Source: Flavobacteriaceae bacterium CG2_30_34_30 (lineage in GTDB: Bacteria; Bacteroidota; Bacteroidia; Flavobacteriales; Flavobacteriaceae). Taken from it: a stretch of DNA of 32,262 nucleotides. Each line of letters starts with the position of its first letter. The stretch's first letter is position 1. Both the position numbers and the translations under genes were made by a program. The notes under the pieces were generated by a model. It was not told the DNA's origin, made no database searches, and saw only the letters and a list, made by a program, of their open reading frames with translations. Positions 24,386-32,262 of the stretch are shown one piece after another. Location of the stretch: NCBI GenBank assembly GCA_001873105.1, contig MNYN01000081.1:1-32262 (forward strand), read 5' to 3'.

Positions 24386-25380
24386 ATTACATCGGATCAA
24401 AAAATAAACTTTCCTCTTGGATTAAAGAATGTGTTTTAAAAACCTATAAAGAACCGCTTTCAGATGCTGTTTTTTGTGACCTTTTTGCAGGCACCGGAGC
24501 CGTAGCACGAAGTTTTAAAACCGATGTGAAACAGGTTATTGCTAATGATATAGAGTATTACAGCTATGCATTGCTCAGAAATTATATAGGAAACCACCAG
24601 AGCATAAAACTGGATACGCTTCTTGAAACCCTCAATCAATTAAAAGGTAAATCCGGTTTTATCACAACTCATTATGCCGAAGATGGTGAAGCTGAAAGAA
24701 TGTATTTTACCAAAGAAAACGGCCAGAAAATAGATGCCATACGCCTTCAAATAGAACAATGGAAAACTGCCCAAGAAATACATGAAGACACTTATTTTTT
24801 TCTGTTAGCAAGTTTATTAGAAAGTGCCGATAAAGTGGCAAATACCGCATCGGTGTATGGGGCATATTTAAAAAAAATAAAAACAAGTGCCGCTAAAACC
24901 CTCGTTTTAGAACCTGCTGTTTTTGAAAAAACCACCACAGGGCATCTTGTTTTTCAAGAAGATGCCAATGTATTAATTAAAAAAATAAGTGGTGATATTT
25001 TGTATTTAGATCCGCCCTACAATGCCAGACAATATGGCGCAAATTACCATTTGTTGAATACTATAGCAAAAATGGATACCTTTGTGCCTAGTGGTAAAAC
25101 CGGCTTAAGAGAATATGCAAAAAGCAACTATTGCAAAAAAGGCGAAGTGGCCAAGTCATTTGCAGATTTGCTTGCAAACGCACAATTTCGATACATCTAT
25201 TTAAGTTATAATAACGAAGGATTGATGTCGCAAACAGAAGTGGAAAAAATAATGAAACGTTTTGGAAATTATCACTTAGAAACAAAAAAATACCAACGTT
25301 TTAAAGCCGACAAAACCGAAAGCCGAAACCACAAAGCAACTTTTACCAATGAATTTTTACATCTATTAGAAAAACGATAA
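24382..25380 (+). CDS. DNA N6-adenine methyltransferase (D12 class)
   Basis: A 332-residue enzyme of the D12 (Dam/FokI/NlaIII-like) class. It opens with NYIGSKNKL (2-10), a SAM-pocket motif of this class. Motif I is DLFAGTGAVA (33-42), NDIEYYSYALLRNY (55-68) holds the acidic ribose contact, and the catalytic motif IV is DPPYNARQY (210-218). NYHLLNTIA (221-229) and LSYNNEG (274-280) are typical of the group around M.NlaIII and M.FokI. It should methylate adenine within the site cut by the upstream nuclease. The start overlaps the nuclease gene by four bases, and the next gene begins directly after its stop. Confidence 0.9.
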   Translation: MNYIGSKNKLSSWIKECVLKTYKEPLSDAVFCDLFAGTGAVARSFKTDVKQVIANDIEYYSYALLRNYIGNHQSIKLDTLLETLNQLKGKSGFITTHYAEDGEAERMYFTKENGQKIDAIRLQIEQWKTAQEIHEDTYFFLLASLLESADKVANTASVYGAYLKKIKTSAAKTLVLEPAVFEKTTTGHLVFQEDANVLIKKISGDILYLDPPYNARQYGANYHLLNTIAKMDTFVPSGKTGLREYAKSNYCKKGEVAKSFADLLANAQFRYIYLSYNNEGLMSQTEVEKIMKRFGNYHLETKKYQRFKADKTESRNHKATFTNEFLHLLEKR

Positions 25381-25989
25381 ATGATGTTTACTAAAAAAGC
25401 AAATATAATTTTTCAAGAAGCTATCCATACATACCATATTCTAAATACGGTAGATCAAGCATTTGAAAACCCATACGACAAAAACGCACAGCGCATTGAG
25501 CATCTATTATACCGAAAATGTTGGATAGACACCGTGCAATGGCATTATGAAGATATAATTCGCGACCCGAATATTGATCCAGTAGCGGCATTACAATTAA
25601 AACGTAAAATAGACGCTTCCAATCAGGACAGAACCGATATGGTGGAATATATTGACAGTTATTTTCTAGAGAAATATAAAAACACCAAAGTTAAAAGAAC
25701 TGCAAAAATCAATACCGAAAGTCCTGCCTGGGGTATAGACAGGCTTTCCATTTTAGCATTAAAAGTGTTTCATATGGAGGAAGAAACCACAAGAGAAGAT
25801 GCCACCAAAGAACATCGCCTAAAATGCAAAGAAAAGCTAGATGTGCTTTTAGAACAACGCATCGATCTTTCTAAAGCCATTGACCAACTGTTAGAAGACA
25901 TAGCTAATGGAGAAAAGTATATGAAAGTGTACAAACAAATGAAAATGTACAATGATGAGGAATTAAACCCCGTATTGCGAAAAAAATAA
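25381..25989 (+). CDS. DUF4254 family protein
   Basis: A 202-residue, mostly helical soluble protein. Recognisable parts are LLYRKCWIDTVQWHYEDIIR (from about residue 42), IDASNQDRTDMVEYID and SPAWGIDRLSIL, the core of DUF4254, which is found in many Bacteroidota next to GT9 genes. Function is unknown; its steady pairing with a heptosyltransferase-like gene suggests a role in LPS core formation. The ATG follows the methyltransferase stop with no gap, and the GT9 gene starts two bases after its own stop. Confidence 0.85.
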   Translation: MMFTKKANIIFQEAIHTYHILNTVDQAFENPYDKNAQRIEHLLYRKCWIDTVQWHYEDIIRDPNIDPVAALQLKRKIDASNQDRTDMVEYIDSYFLEKYKNTKVKRTAKINTESPAWGIDRLSILALKVFHMEEETTREDATKEHRLKCKEKLDVLLEQRIDLSKAIDQLLEDIANGEKYMKVYKQMKMYNDEELNPVLRKK

Positions 25990-25991
25990 CC

Positions 25992-27035
25992 ATGCCAAAA
26001 CCCACTCACATTCTGGTAATTCGTCTTTCTGCAATGGGAGACGTAGCGATGACGTTGCCGGTTTTGCGTGTTTTTTCTGCTACCTACCCACTTGTGAAAA
26101 TTACGGTTGTTTCAAAAGCTTTTTTTAAACCTCTTTTTACCGAATTGCCCAATGTGCATTTTTTTTCGGCAGAAGTAAATGAAAAGCACAAGGGAATAAA
26201 AGGGGTATTAAAATTAGCAAGAGAATTAGACAAAGAAGGAATAGATGGAGTAGCCGATTTGCATAATGTGTTGCGATCAAAACTAATAAAAACCTATTTT
26301 CGGGTAAATAACATCCCAACGGCAGAAATCGATAAAGGTAGGGCAGAAAAGAGAGCCTTAACACGAAAAAACAACAAACACTTTGTGCCACTTTCCACTA
26401 CGATAGAGCGTTATGCAAAAGTATTTGAAACGCTTGGATTTCCGGTAGATTTGCACCAACATCAATTTCCTAAACGCAAAGAACTTTTACCAAGTCTTTC
26501 GCCGTTTATAGATAGTGCCTATAAAAATCATATTGGTATTGCCCCTTTTGCAGCTTTTGAAGGGAAAATGTATCCGTTAGCATTAATGGAAGAAGTAATT
26601 CAATGGTTTGATGCTACTAAAGAAACACAAATTTTTCTTTTTGGTGGTGGCAAACAGGAAACGGAAAAGCTACAACTTTTGGCTGAAAAATTTCCTTCTG
26701 TAATCAATATGTCAGGCATTTTATGTTTTAAAGAAGAGTTATCCTTAATTTCAAATTTAGATATTATGCTTGCTATGGACAGTGGCAATGCACATTTAGC
26801 AGCAATTTATAACATACCCACCATCACCCTTTGGGGAGTTACGCATCCGTATGCCGGGTTTTACCCTTTTGGGCAACCGGAAGAAAACGCTTTGTTGGCA
26901 GACCGAAGCAAATTTCCACTAATACCCACATCCATTTATGGCAATCGATTTCCCAAAGGCTATGAAAAAGCCATACAAACCATAACCCCACAAGAGGTTA
27001 TTAAAAAAATGGTTTCTATTTTAGAAAAGAATTAA
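25992..27035 (+). CDS. Glycosyltransferase family 9 (heptosyltransferase-like)
   Basis: A 347-residue GT-B enzyme. It starts HILVIRLSAMGDVAMTLPVL, the GT9 N-terminal motif with the conserved Gly-Asp, has GIAPFAAFEGKMYP at the domain junction, and carries MDSGNAHLAA and WGVTHPYAGFYPFG in the donor-binding half. GT9 proteins add heptose or related sugars to LPS core. It ends the unit of tightly packed genes that starts with the DUF6427-like gene and converges with the reductase gene. The sugar is not decided by sequence. Confidence 0.9.
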   Translation: MPKPTHILVIRLSAMGDVAMTLPVLRVFSATYPLVKITVVSKAFFKPLFTELPNVHFFSAEVNEKHKGIKGVLKLARELDKEGIDGVADLHNVLRSKLIKTYFRVNNIPTAEIDKGRAEKRALTRKNNKHFVPLSTTIERYAKVFETLGFPVDLHQHQFPKRKELLPSLSPFIDSAYKNHIGIAPFAAFEGKMYPLALMEEVIQWFDATKETQIFLFGGGKQETEKLQLLAEKFPSVINMSGILCFKEELSLISNLDIMLAMDSGNAHLAAIYNIPTITLWGVTHPYAGFYPFGQPEENALLADRSKFPLIPTSIYGNRFPKGYEKAIQTITPQEVIKKMVSILEKN

Positions 27036-27036
27036 A

Positions 27037-27050
27037 ACAGCAATAGCTGT
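27037..27050. terminator. Short hairpin between convergent genes
   Basis: ACAGC-AATA-GCTGT lies in the 27-base gap between the GT9 and reductase stop codons. The stem is only five pairs and no T run follows, so it is a weak candidate. Confidence 0.3.
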
Positions 27051-27062
27051 GCTTTGAGGAAG

Positions 27063-28112
27063 TTATACATCGTCATAATCTACAACCACCACAGAGGTTG
27101 TAGGATGAGATTGGCACGTTAGGATTAATCCTTCGGCAATTTCACTATCGGTAAGAATTTGGTTTTTTCGCATCACTACTTTTCCTTCTTTTAAACGAGC
27201 AATGCAAGTGCTGCAAATTCCACCTTGACAAGAATAAGGCGCATCTAAATTCTGACCCAACACCGATTCTAAAACCGATTTATTTTTTGGCATTACAAAC
27301 CTAGTAGTTTCGTCATCAAGAGTTACCGTTAGCGTTGTTTTTCCATCTAACGTTTCAGAAATCGGCACCATTTCTGAGGTGGTAAATAGCTCAAAATGAA
27401 TGTTTTCTTGAGTTGCACCATTTGCTGCTAAAACTGTTTTCAGTTCATTTATCATTTCCTCAGGTCCGCATAAATAGTAGGAATGAATGGAAAGATGTTT
27501 GTATTTATTTTTTACAAAATAATTGGCAATAGCAGTTGAAATTCTACCAAATTGTGCATTAATTTGTTGCGTTCTGCTAAAAACAAATTCTAAGAAAAAT
27601 CGCTCCGGAAAGCGTGTTTGCAACGCTGTCAACGCTTTTAGAAAAATAGTTTCTTCAGGAGATTTATTGCCATACACTAATAAAAAAGTACTTTTAGGCT
27701 CCTGTTCTAACACAGTTTGTAGGATAGACATTATGGGAGTAATTCCGCTTCCTGCAGCAAAAGCGGCATAATTATTTGCAGCATTTTTGTTTGGAGTGAA
27801 AAGGAATTTTCCCTCCGGCAGAAAGACATTTAGAGTTTGATTTACCTGCAAATTTTTATTGGCATATACCGAAAAAGCACCACCGGGGACTTCTTTTACC
27901 ACAACAGCTAATTCGCCACTTTGCGGAGTAGAAAACAGCGAGTAGGCTCTTCGCACCGGTTTCTCGTTTATAGTGGATTCTAAAGTAATATATTGCCCTG
28001 CCTGAAACGCGTAAAGAGCTTTTAATGCTTCCGGAACCTGAAAATGTAAAGAAACGGCACTTGGGGTTTCTCGTCGAATTTCTTTTACAGAAAGGGAGTG
28101 GAATTTGGCCAT
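27063..28112 (-). CDS. PaaE-like ferredoxin-NADP-type reductase with C-terminal 2Fe-2S domain
   Basis: A 349-residue cytoplasmic electron-transfer protein in three parts. The FAD domain has RAYS (55-58). The NAD(P) domain has GSGITP (121-126) and CGPEEM (215-220). The C-terminal plant-type ferredoxin domain has Cys295, Cys300, Cys303 and Cys333 (CQGGICSTC and LTCQSHP). This layout matches PaaE (reductase of the phenylacetyl-CoA epoxidase) and Hmp-like relatives. No other paa genes are near, and free-standing copies are common in Flavobacteriia, where the partner is not known. ATG at 28112 is preferred over a TTG at 28133 that overlaps the -7 box. Confidence 0.88.
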   Translation of the reverse strand: MAKFHSLSVKEIRRETPSAVSLHFQVPEALKALYAFQAGQYITLESTINEKPVRRAYSLFSTPQSGELAVVVKEVPGGAFSVYANKNLQVNQTLNVFLPEGKFLFTPNKNAANNYAAFAAGSGITPIMSILQTVLEQEPKSTFLLVYGNKSPEETIFLKALTALQTRFPERFFLEFVFSRTQQINAQFGRISTAIANYFVKNKYKHLSIHSYYLCGPEEMINELKTVLAANGATQENIHFELFTTSEMVPISETLDGKTTLTVTLDDETTRFVMPKNKSVLESVLGQNLDAPYSCQGGICSTCIARLKEGKVVMRKNQILTDSEIAEGLILTCQSHPTTSVVVVDYDDV

Positions 28113-28122
28113 ATTTTTTTTG

Positions 28123-28130
28123 CAAAAATA
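28123..28130 (-). promoter_or_regulatory. -7 box of the reductase gene
   Basis: TATTTTTG on the minus strand, 10 bases before the ATG, matches TAnnTTTG. The very short leader it implies is seen in this group. Confidence 0.5.
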
Positions 28131-28340
28131 CAACCTAGATTTTAAACTTGCGAGGCCTTTAAAAAAGATTCAAAAATTATTTTTTATAAGGAAGATGGAC
28201 GTATTTACATGCGGCAATTTTAAATTTTAATTGCAGTTGCCTTATATTTTGAAAAAGAAACGTATTTTTACACCTCGCATCTATTTTTTAAATACTAAAA
28301 GCGAAGGTTTTTAGTTAGTTATTATATAAACAGAATCCAA

Positions 28341-30884
28341 TTGAAAAGCATTTATACAACTTCGATTTGCATCCTTGTCATCATCTTGGTAGCTTCCTCC
28401 TGCTCCAGAAAAAAAAGCACCTTTATGACAAGAAATTTCAGAGCCGTTAACACGGAATTTAACGTGCTGTATAATGGAGAATTAGCCTTAGAGCAAGGCA
28501 AGAAAAGTTTAGCACAAAACACGCCGGAAGATTTTTTTCAAATTTTACCTGTAGAACGCATCACCGTAAAAGAAGAAATACAACTTCCAGGAGCCTCAAA
28601 AAACACCGACTTTGAGCGTGCCGAAGAAAAATCGGTGAAAGCCATTCAAAAACATGCCATTTATTTTGACGGCAAAGAGCACAACCCACAAATAGACGAA
28701 GCCTATATGATGCTAGGAAAAGCACGTTATTTTGATTCTCGTTTTATACCTGCATTAGAAGCCTTTAATTTTATACTCTTCAGATATCCCACAAGCAATA
28801 GTATAAATACGGCAAAAATTTGGAGAGAAAAAACAAACATTCGGTTGAACAATGAAGATTTAGCCATAAAAAATCTAAAAGAGTTATTTGAAAAAGCAAA
28901 ACTGGAAGACGAAGAATTTGCAGATGCTTCAGCGATGATGGCGCAAGCCTATATTAATTTAGAAGCTACAGATAGCGCTCTTGTTCATATTAAAAATGCA
29001 GCTAATTTTACCAAAGACAATGAAAATAAAGGCAGATTACTTTATATAAAAGGGCAACTCTATAATTTGTTAGGTGAAAAAGACAGTGCCAATCTTGCTT
29101 TTGATGAGGTTATAGCGTTAAACAGAAAGTCACCACGTGCATATATGATTAACGCCAAAATGGAAAAAGCAAAGAATTTTGATTATGATAAAGGCAATAA
29201 AATAGCACTTCAAGAAGAACTAGAAAAGCTAGCAGAAGACAGAGAAAACAGGCCTTTTCTAGATATAATTTACCACCAAACAGGAGTATTTTTCCGAGAA
29301 AAAGATAGCATAAACACCTCTATTGGGTACTACAACAAATCGATTAAAGAATTTAGGCAAAACAATACCCTTCAGGCATTAAATTATGCCTCTTTGGGCG
29401 ACATATATTTTGACAATTCCGAATACAAAAAAGCCGGTAATTATTATGATAGCACCTTAAAACACCTAACAATAAACACCAAAGAGTACCGACAAATTAA
29501 AAAGAAAAGAGACAATCTGGAAGAGGTTATTCGCTATGAAGATATAGCAAAAACCAACGACAGTATATTGGATTTAGTTGCAATGACAGAAGAACAACGA
29601 CTTGCTTATTTTACAGAATACACTACTAAATTGAGGGCATCAGCAATTTCAGATTCCCTAGCTGCGGTAAAACAAAAAGAAAGTTTCCGCTCAGACGAAT
29701 TTTTTAAAGGCAACAAAAAAGGAGACGAAAGCACCACAGGCGGTACATTCTATTTTTATAACCAGACTGCGGTGGCTTTTGGAAAACAAGAATTCAGAAA
29801 ACAATGGGGCGATAGAAAACTAGAAGACAATTGGCGCCGATTTAATAAAAATGTACAAATGGATTTAAATCCTAAAAGTAAGGATTTACAAGCTATTACC
29901 ACGGGGGGCACTAGCGGGGATATGTTTTTACCGGAGACCTATCTTGCCAAAATTCCAAGTGATGAAAAGCAAATTGACAGTATTTCAAAGGAAAGAGATT
30001 TTGCATACTACCAATTAGGGCTTATTTACAAGGAAAAATTTAAAGAATATAACTTGGCAATCACTCGTTTGGAAAAATTACTCACCTTTCCACCGGAAGA
30101 GCGTTTAATAGCACCGACAAAATACCATTTGTATAAAACGTATGAAATTTTAGGAAACAATGCCATGGTACAACGCTATAAAGATGACATAGTAACTAAC
30201 CATCCGGAATCGCGATATGCGGCAATAATAAACAATCCGGACGCTATTTTATCGACAGATGAATCTAGCCCGGAGTTTAAGTATTTTGAACTATATCAAC
30301 TTTTTGAATCACAAAAATACGATGAAGTAATTGCCTTAGCCGATGTGTATATCACTGGGTTTACCGGAGATGAAATAGTACCAAAATTTGAATTATTAAA
30401 AGCTACAGCCATCGGCAGAAGAGATGGATTTGATGCCTATAAAAAAGCATTAAATTTTGTGGCGTTAAATTATCCAAACAGTGACGAAGGAAAAAGGGCG
30501 CAGCAAATATATTCCGGCACCCTTCCCCTCATAGAAAAGTTTGATTTTGTACAAAATGAATCTTCTGAAAGGTGGAAGTTAGTATATGAATTTGATGCTG
30601 CTTCCGGAGCGGATGCTCTAGCATTTCAAGAAAAGCTAAACAAGGCTATAGAAGAGTTAAAATATACGTATTTAACCACTTCGTTGGATTATTACACCAC
30701 TAATAAAATTTTTGTGGTAGTTCATGGATTGTACAGTAGAGAAGGTTCAAAAGGATTTGCTGAGATTTTAAAAACAAACAAAAAATATAAAGTTACCAGG
30801 CCCTATTTCGAGATTTCTTCACCAAATTATGCTGTAGTACAAGTGCATAAAAATTTGGAATTGTATAACGACAAAATCGAATAA
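28341..30884 (+). CDS. sprE: SprE/PorW-like TPR lipoprotein of the type IX secretion system
   Basis: An 847-residue protein with a lipoprotein leader (VASSC, Cys21) and SRKKSTFMTRNFRAVNTEFN after it, the characteristic N-terminus of SprE/PorW. TPR-like helical pairs follow, for example AYMMLGKARYFDSRFIPALE and ASLGDIYFDNSEYKKAGNYY, with a second set around 540-680. In the family, the lipoprotein is needed for T9SS-dependent secretion and gliding and is thought to link the outer-membrane and inner-membrane parts. It starts with TTG; no ATG would keep the leader. The bactofilin gene starts two bases after its stop. The secretion machinery named here is the one the beta-helix protein's tail would need. 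Confidence 0.85.
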   Translation: MKSIYTTSICILVIILVASSCSRKKSTFMTRNFRAVNTEFNVLYNGELALEQGKKSLAQNTPEDFFQILPVERITVKEEIQLPGASKNTDFERAEEKSVKAIQKHAIYFDGKEHNPQIDEAYMMLGKARYFDSRFIPALEAFNFILFRYPTSNSINTAKIWREKTNIRLNNEDLAIKNLKELFEKAKLEDEEFADASAMMAQAYINLEATDSALVHIKNAANFTKDNENKGRLLYIKGQLYNLLGEKDSANLAFDEVIALNRKSPRAYMINAKMEKAKNFDYDKGNKIALQEELEKLAEDRENRPFLDIIYHQTGVFFREKDSINTSIGYYNKSIKEFRQNNTLQALNYASLGDIYFDNSEYKKAGNYYDSTLKHLTINTKEYRQIKKKRDNLEEVIRYEDIAKTNDSILDLVAMTEEQRLAYFTEYTTKLRASAISDSLAAVKQKESFRSDEFFKGNKKGDESTTGGTFYFYNQTAVAFGKQEFRKQWGDRKLEDNWRRFNKNVQMDLNPKSKDLQAITTGGTSGDMFLPETYLAKIPSDEKQIDSISKERDFAYYQLGLIYKEKFKEYNLAITRLEKLLTFPPEERLIAPTKYHLYKTYEILGNNAMVQRYKDDIVTNHPESRYAAIINNPDAILSTDESSPEFKYFELYQLFESQKYDEVIALADVYITGFTGDEIVPKFELLKATAIGRRDGFDAYKKALNFVALNYPNSDEGKRAQQIYSGTLPLIEKFDFVQNESSERWKLVYEFDAASGADALAFQEKLNKAIEELKYTYLTTSLDYYTTNKIFVVVHGLYSREGSKGFAEILKTNKKYKVTRPYFEISSPNYAVVQVHKNLELYNDKIE

Positions 30885-30886
30885 TC

Positions 30887-31348
30887 ATGTTTACAAGCAA
30901 CAAAACAAAATCCCCAATAGTAATAGGCAACCAACAAAACCGTATTACTGAAGGTACAAGCATTACCGGCGATATTTTGGCAAAGTCAGGGATGCGCATT
31001 GACGGAAATATACTTGGAAACGTATCGACACCCTCTAAAGTAGTTTTAGGAGAAACAGGATCTATAAAAGGAACCTTAGAATGCGAAAACGCCGATATAG
31101 AAGGCAAATTTTCGGGAAACATGACCATTTCAGGCACACTAACCCTAAGAGCCACAGCGCAAGTAGATGGCGATGTTGTTGCCGGCAAGCTTGCCATTGA
31201 GCCCGGTGCTACTTTTAATGCAACCTGTGTGATGAAAGGAGCGGTAAAAACAATGGCTAAAAGAATAGAGGAAGAGGAAAGTACTATAAAATCGCAAAAT
31301 CACTCCTTTGAAAGAGCTGAAAGACAAACCCAAGAAACAGCTCAATAA
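30887..31348 (+). CDS. Bactofilin (polymer-forming cytoskeletal protein)
   Basis: A 153-residue protein with a central domain of short Gly- and hydrophobic-rich repeats (GTSITGDILAKSGMRIDGNI, then SGNMTISGTLTL) that form the small beta-helix of bactofilins. A disordered, charged C-terminal tail of about 30 residues follows. Bactofilins polymerise without nucleotide and help place envelope machinery. It lies directly after sprE, and its tail overlaps the atpZ start by 41 bases in another frame. Confidence 0.92.
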   Translation: MFTSNKTKSPIVIGNQQNRITEGTSITGDILAKSGMRIDGNILGNVSTPSKVVLGETGSIKGTLECENADIEGKFSGNMTISGTLTLRATAQVDGDVVAGKLAIEPGATFNATCVMKGAVKTMAKRIEEEESTIKSQNHSFERAERQTQETAQ

Positions 31349-31559
31349 TCCGTTTGGTGCCTATGCACATTACTCTGGATTGGTATTTCAAATGGCAGCC
31401 ATCATTGGTGTTGGCACTTTTATAGGCTATCGGCTAGATGTTCATTATAAAACGGATAAACCCCTTTTTACTGCAGGATTTTCCTTATTATCTGTCCTTG
31501 CAGCCATTTTTGTAGTGATAAGACAATTGCTTTCCAATTCCCATAAAAAATCAAAATGA
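31308..31559 (+). CDS. atpZ: AtpZ/AtpI family protein
   Basis: An 83-residue protein with two membrane segments (LVFQMAAIIGVGTFIGYRL, and LFTAGFSLLSVLAAIFVVI) linked by a short polar loop with LDVHYKTDKP. This is the AtpZ/AtpI pattern; these proteins stand at the front of F1Fo ATP synthase operons and help with c-ring assembly or cation supply. The start is TTG inside the bactofilin gene; the only later Met is inside the first helix. It overlaps the next gene by four bases. Confidence 0.82.
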   Translation: MKELKDKPKKQLNNPFGAYAHYSGLVFQMAAIIGVGTFIGYRLDVHYKTDKPLFTAGFSLLSVLAAIFVVIRQLLSNSHKKSK

Positions 31560-31969
31560 ACCCCATTTTTATAAAGAGAGAAATACAGTTTTTGGTATGG
31601 CTTTTAATGTTTACGTTATTGCTTTTTGTAGTACACTGGTATATCTTGTTTCATTTTTATAGTGACATTACCCTTGTACTTCCACTTTGGAGTATTTATG
31701 GATTTCATTTTATTACGGTGTTTCTTGTTTATTCTATTATTAATTTTAAAGAATCTGAAGGCAACAAAAATGTTTTTATTTTATTTATGGGAGCAACACT
31801 GATAAAAATGATTTTAACCATCGTTTTTTTACTTCCTATTCTTTTAAAACCAAACGATAATGCTACACTGGAAGTTTTCAATTTTTTTATTCCCTATTTT
31901 TTATTTTTGGCTTTTGAAATTGTGCAGATTACTTTTTTCTTAAAAGAAAACCAAGATAGAAACAAATAA
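31556..31969 (+). CDS. Small membrane protein of the ATP synthase region (DUF6168-like)
   Basis: A 137-residue protein with four membrane segments and short loops (FKESEGNKN, LLKPNDNATLE). It overlaps atpZ by the four bases ATGA. In many Flavobacteriaceae a protein of this size and topology (DUF6168) lies between atpZ and atpB, and an AtpI-like role is often guessed. The domain name is from context and pattern. Here no atpB follows on the same strand within the window. Confidence 0.72.
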   Translation: MNPIFIKREIQFLVWLLMFTLLLFVVHWYILFHFYSDITLVLPLWSIYGFHFITVFLVYSIINFKESEGNKNVFILFMGATLIKMILTIVFLLPILLKPNDNATLEVFNFFIPYFLFLAFEIVQITFFLKENQDRNK

Positions 31970-32065
31970 TATACTACTTTTTATTGCTTTCCCTTTCAAT
32001 TAATTTAGAGTAATCTTTTTTAGCAAAAGAGGGTTAGTTGATGATTTGGTGAAAGCAAAGCTGCC

Positions 32066-32260
32066 TTACCGTTTTTTAATAAGAAGAATTTCGTCGTCAG
32101 AGAATTCCATCCAGGCAATGTCGTAGATGTAGTGAAACATTTTGCCTTTACTGTTTACATGAAAATGGGTGTGGTATTGAAAGCGGAATTTTTTTTGTTC
32201 CAGAATATTGCGATACACTTTAATTTGCGTTTTGTTTTTGCCCAAAAGTTCAAGAGCAAT
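32066..32260 (-). CDS. Unrecognised gene, C-terminal 64 residues (partial)
   Basis: The minus strand is open from the window edge to a TAA at 32066-32068. The piece reads IALELLGKNKTQIKVYRN at its start and FHYIYDIAWMEFSDDEILLI near its end, then KKR. It is compositionally normal and soluble. I do not recognise a family. It is convergent to the DUF6168-like gene with a gap of about 96 bases. Confidence 0.6.
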   Translation of the reverse strand: MALELLGKNKTQIKVYRNILEQKKFRFQYHTHFHVNSKGKMFHYIYDIAWMEFSDDEILLIKKR

Positions 32261-32262
32261 GC

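Noticed and set aside
24382-25380. An orphan Dam-like housekeeping methylase
   Set aside because: It is translationally coupled to a gene with PD-(D/E)xK-type residues, so a restriction-modification pair fits better.
27063-28112. Part of a phenylacetate degradation operon together with the PaaK-like gene at 19364
   Set aside because: The PaaK-like gene is a capsule-type CapK relative in a glycan locus 6 kb away, and no paaABCD genes are in the window.

Overview
The window reads as chromosomal DNA of a Flavobacteriaceae-type Bacteroidota. The evidence is strong AT richness, several upstream regions carrying the Bacteroidota -7 box TAnnTTTG, a type IX secretion (T9SS) C-terminal sorting signal, a SprE/PorW-like lipoprotein, and family-restricted small genes (DUF4254, and DUF6341-, DUF6427- and DUF6168-like proteins).

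Positions 1-20710 are a surface-polysaccharide locus. It opens with the 3' end of wecC (UDP-ManNAc dehydrogenase). Next come two broken depolymerase-like genes: a parallel beta-helix protein with a T9SS tail (485-3239) and a polysaccharide-lyase-like lipoprotein (3813-4615). A very AT-rich assembly operon follows (4658-11508): Wzx-type flippase, GT4 glycosyltransferase, three tandem Wzy/WaaL-like membrane proteins and a methyltransferase. After it are a WecG/TagA-type glycosyltransferase, two toxin-antitoxin modules on the minus strand, ugd and a UDP-glucuronate decarboxylase (together UDP-Glc to UDP-GlcA to UDP-Xyl), and a polyprenyl-phosphate sugar-1-phosphate transferase that would start the repeat unit. 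A convergent minus-strand pair, a CapK/PaaK-like adenylating enzyme and a WbuB-like GT4, closes the locus.

Positions 20711-32262 look more like core chromosome: purD, a DUF6341-like small membrane protein, and a DUF6427-like membrane protein. These are followed by an embedded two-gene type II restriction-modification system, DUF4254, a GT9 heptosyltransferase-like protein and a PaaE-like flavin/2Fe-2S reductase. Then come a SprE/PorW-like TPR lipoprotein, a bactofilin, AtpZ and a small membrane protein normally linked to the ATP synthase operon. The window ends in a partial minus-strand gene, where atpB might have been expected.

The most striking structure is architectural. The 3' end of wecG, with its terminator and downstream repeat, occurs three times (12327, 13306, 14217), and the copies bracket the two toxin-antitoxin modules one by one. 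The 3' end of wecC also occurs twice (up to 223, and 3255-3332), bracketing the beta-helix gene. Cargo has therefore been added behind intact glycan genes while a copy of each gene tail was left behind. No recombinase is visible in the window, so the mechanism (homologous exchange, tandem duplication or site-specific insertion) is open.
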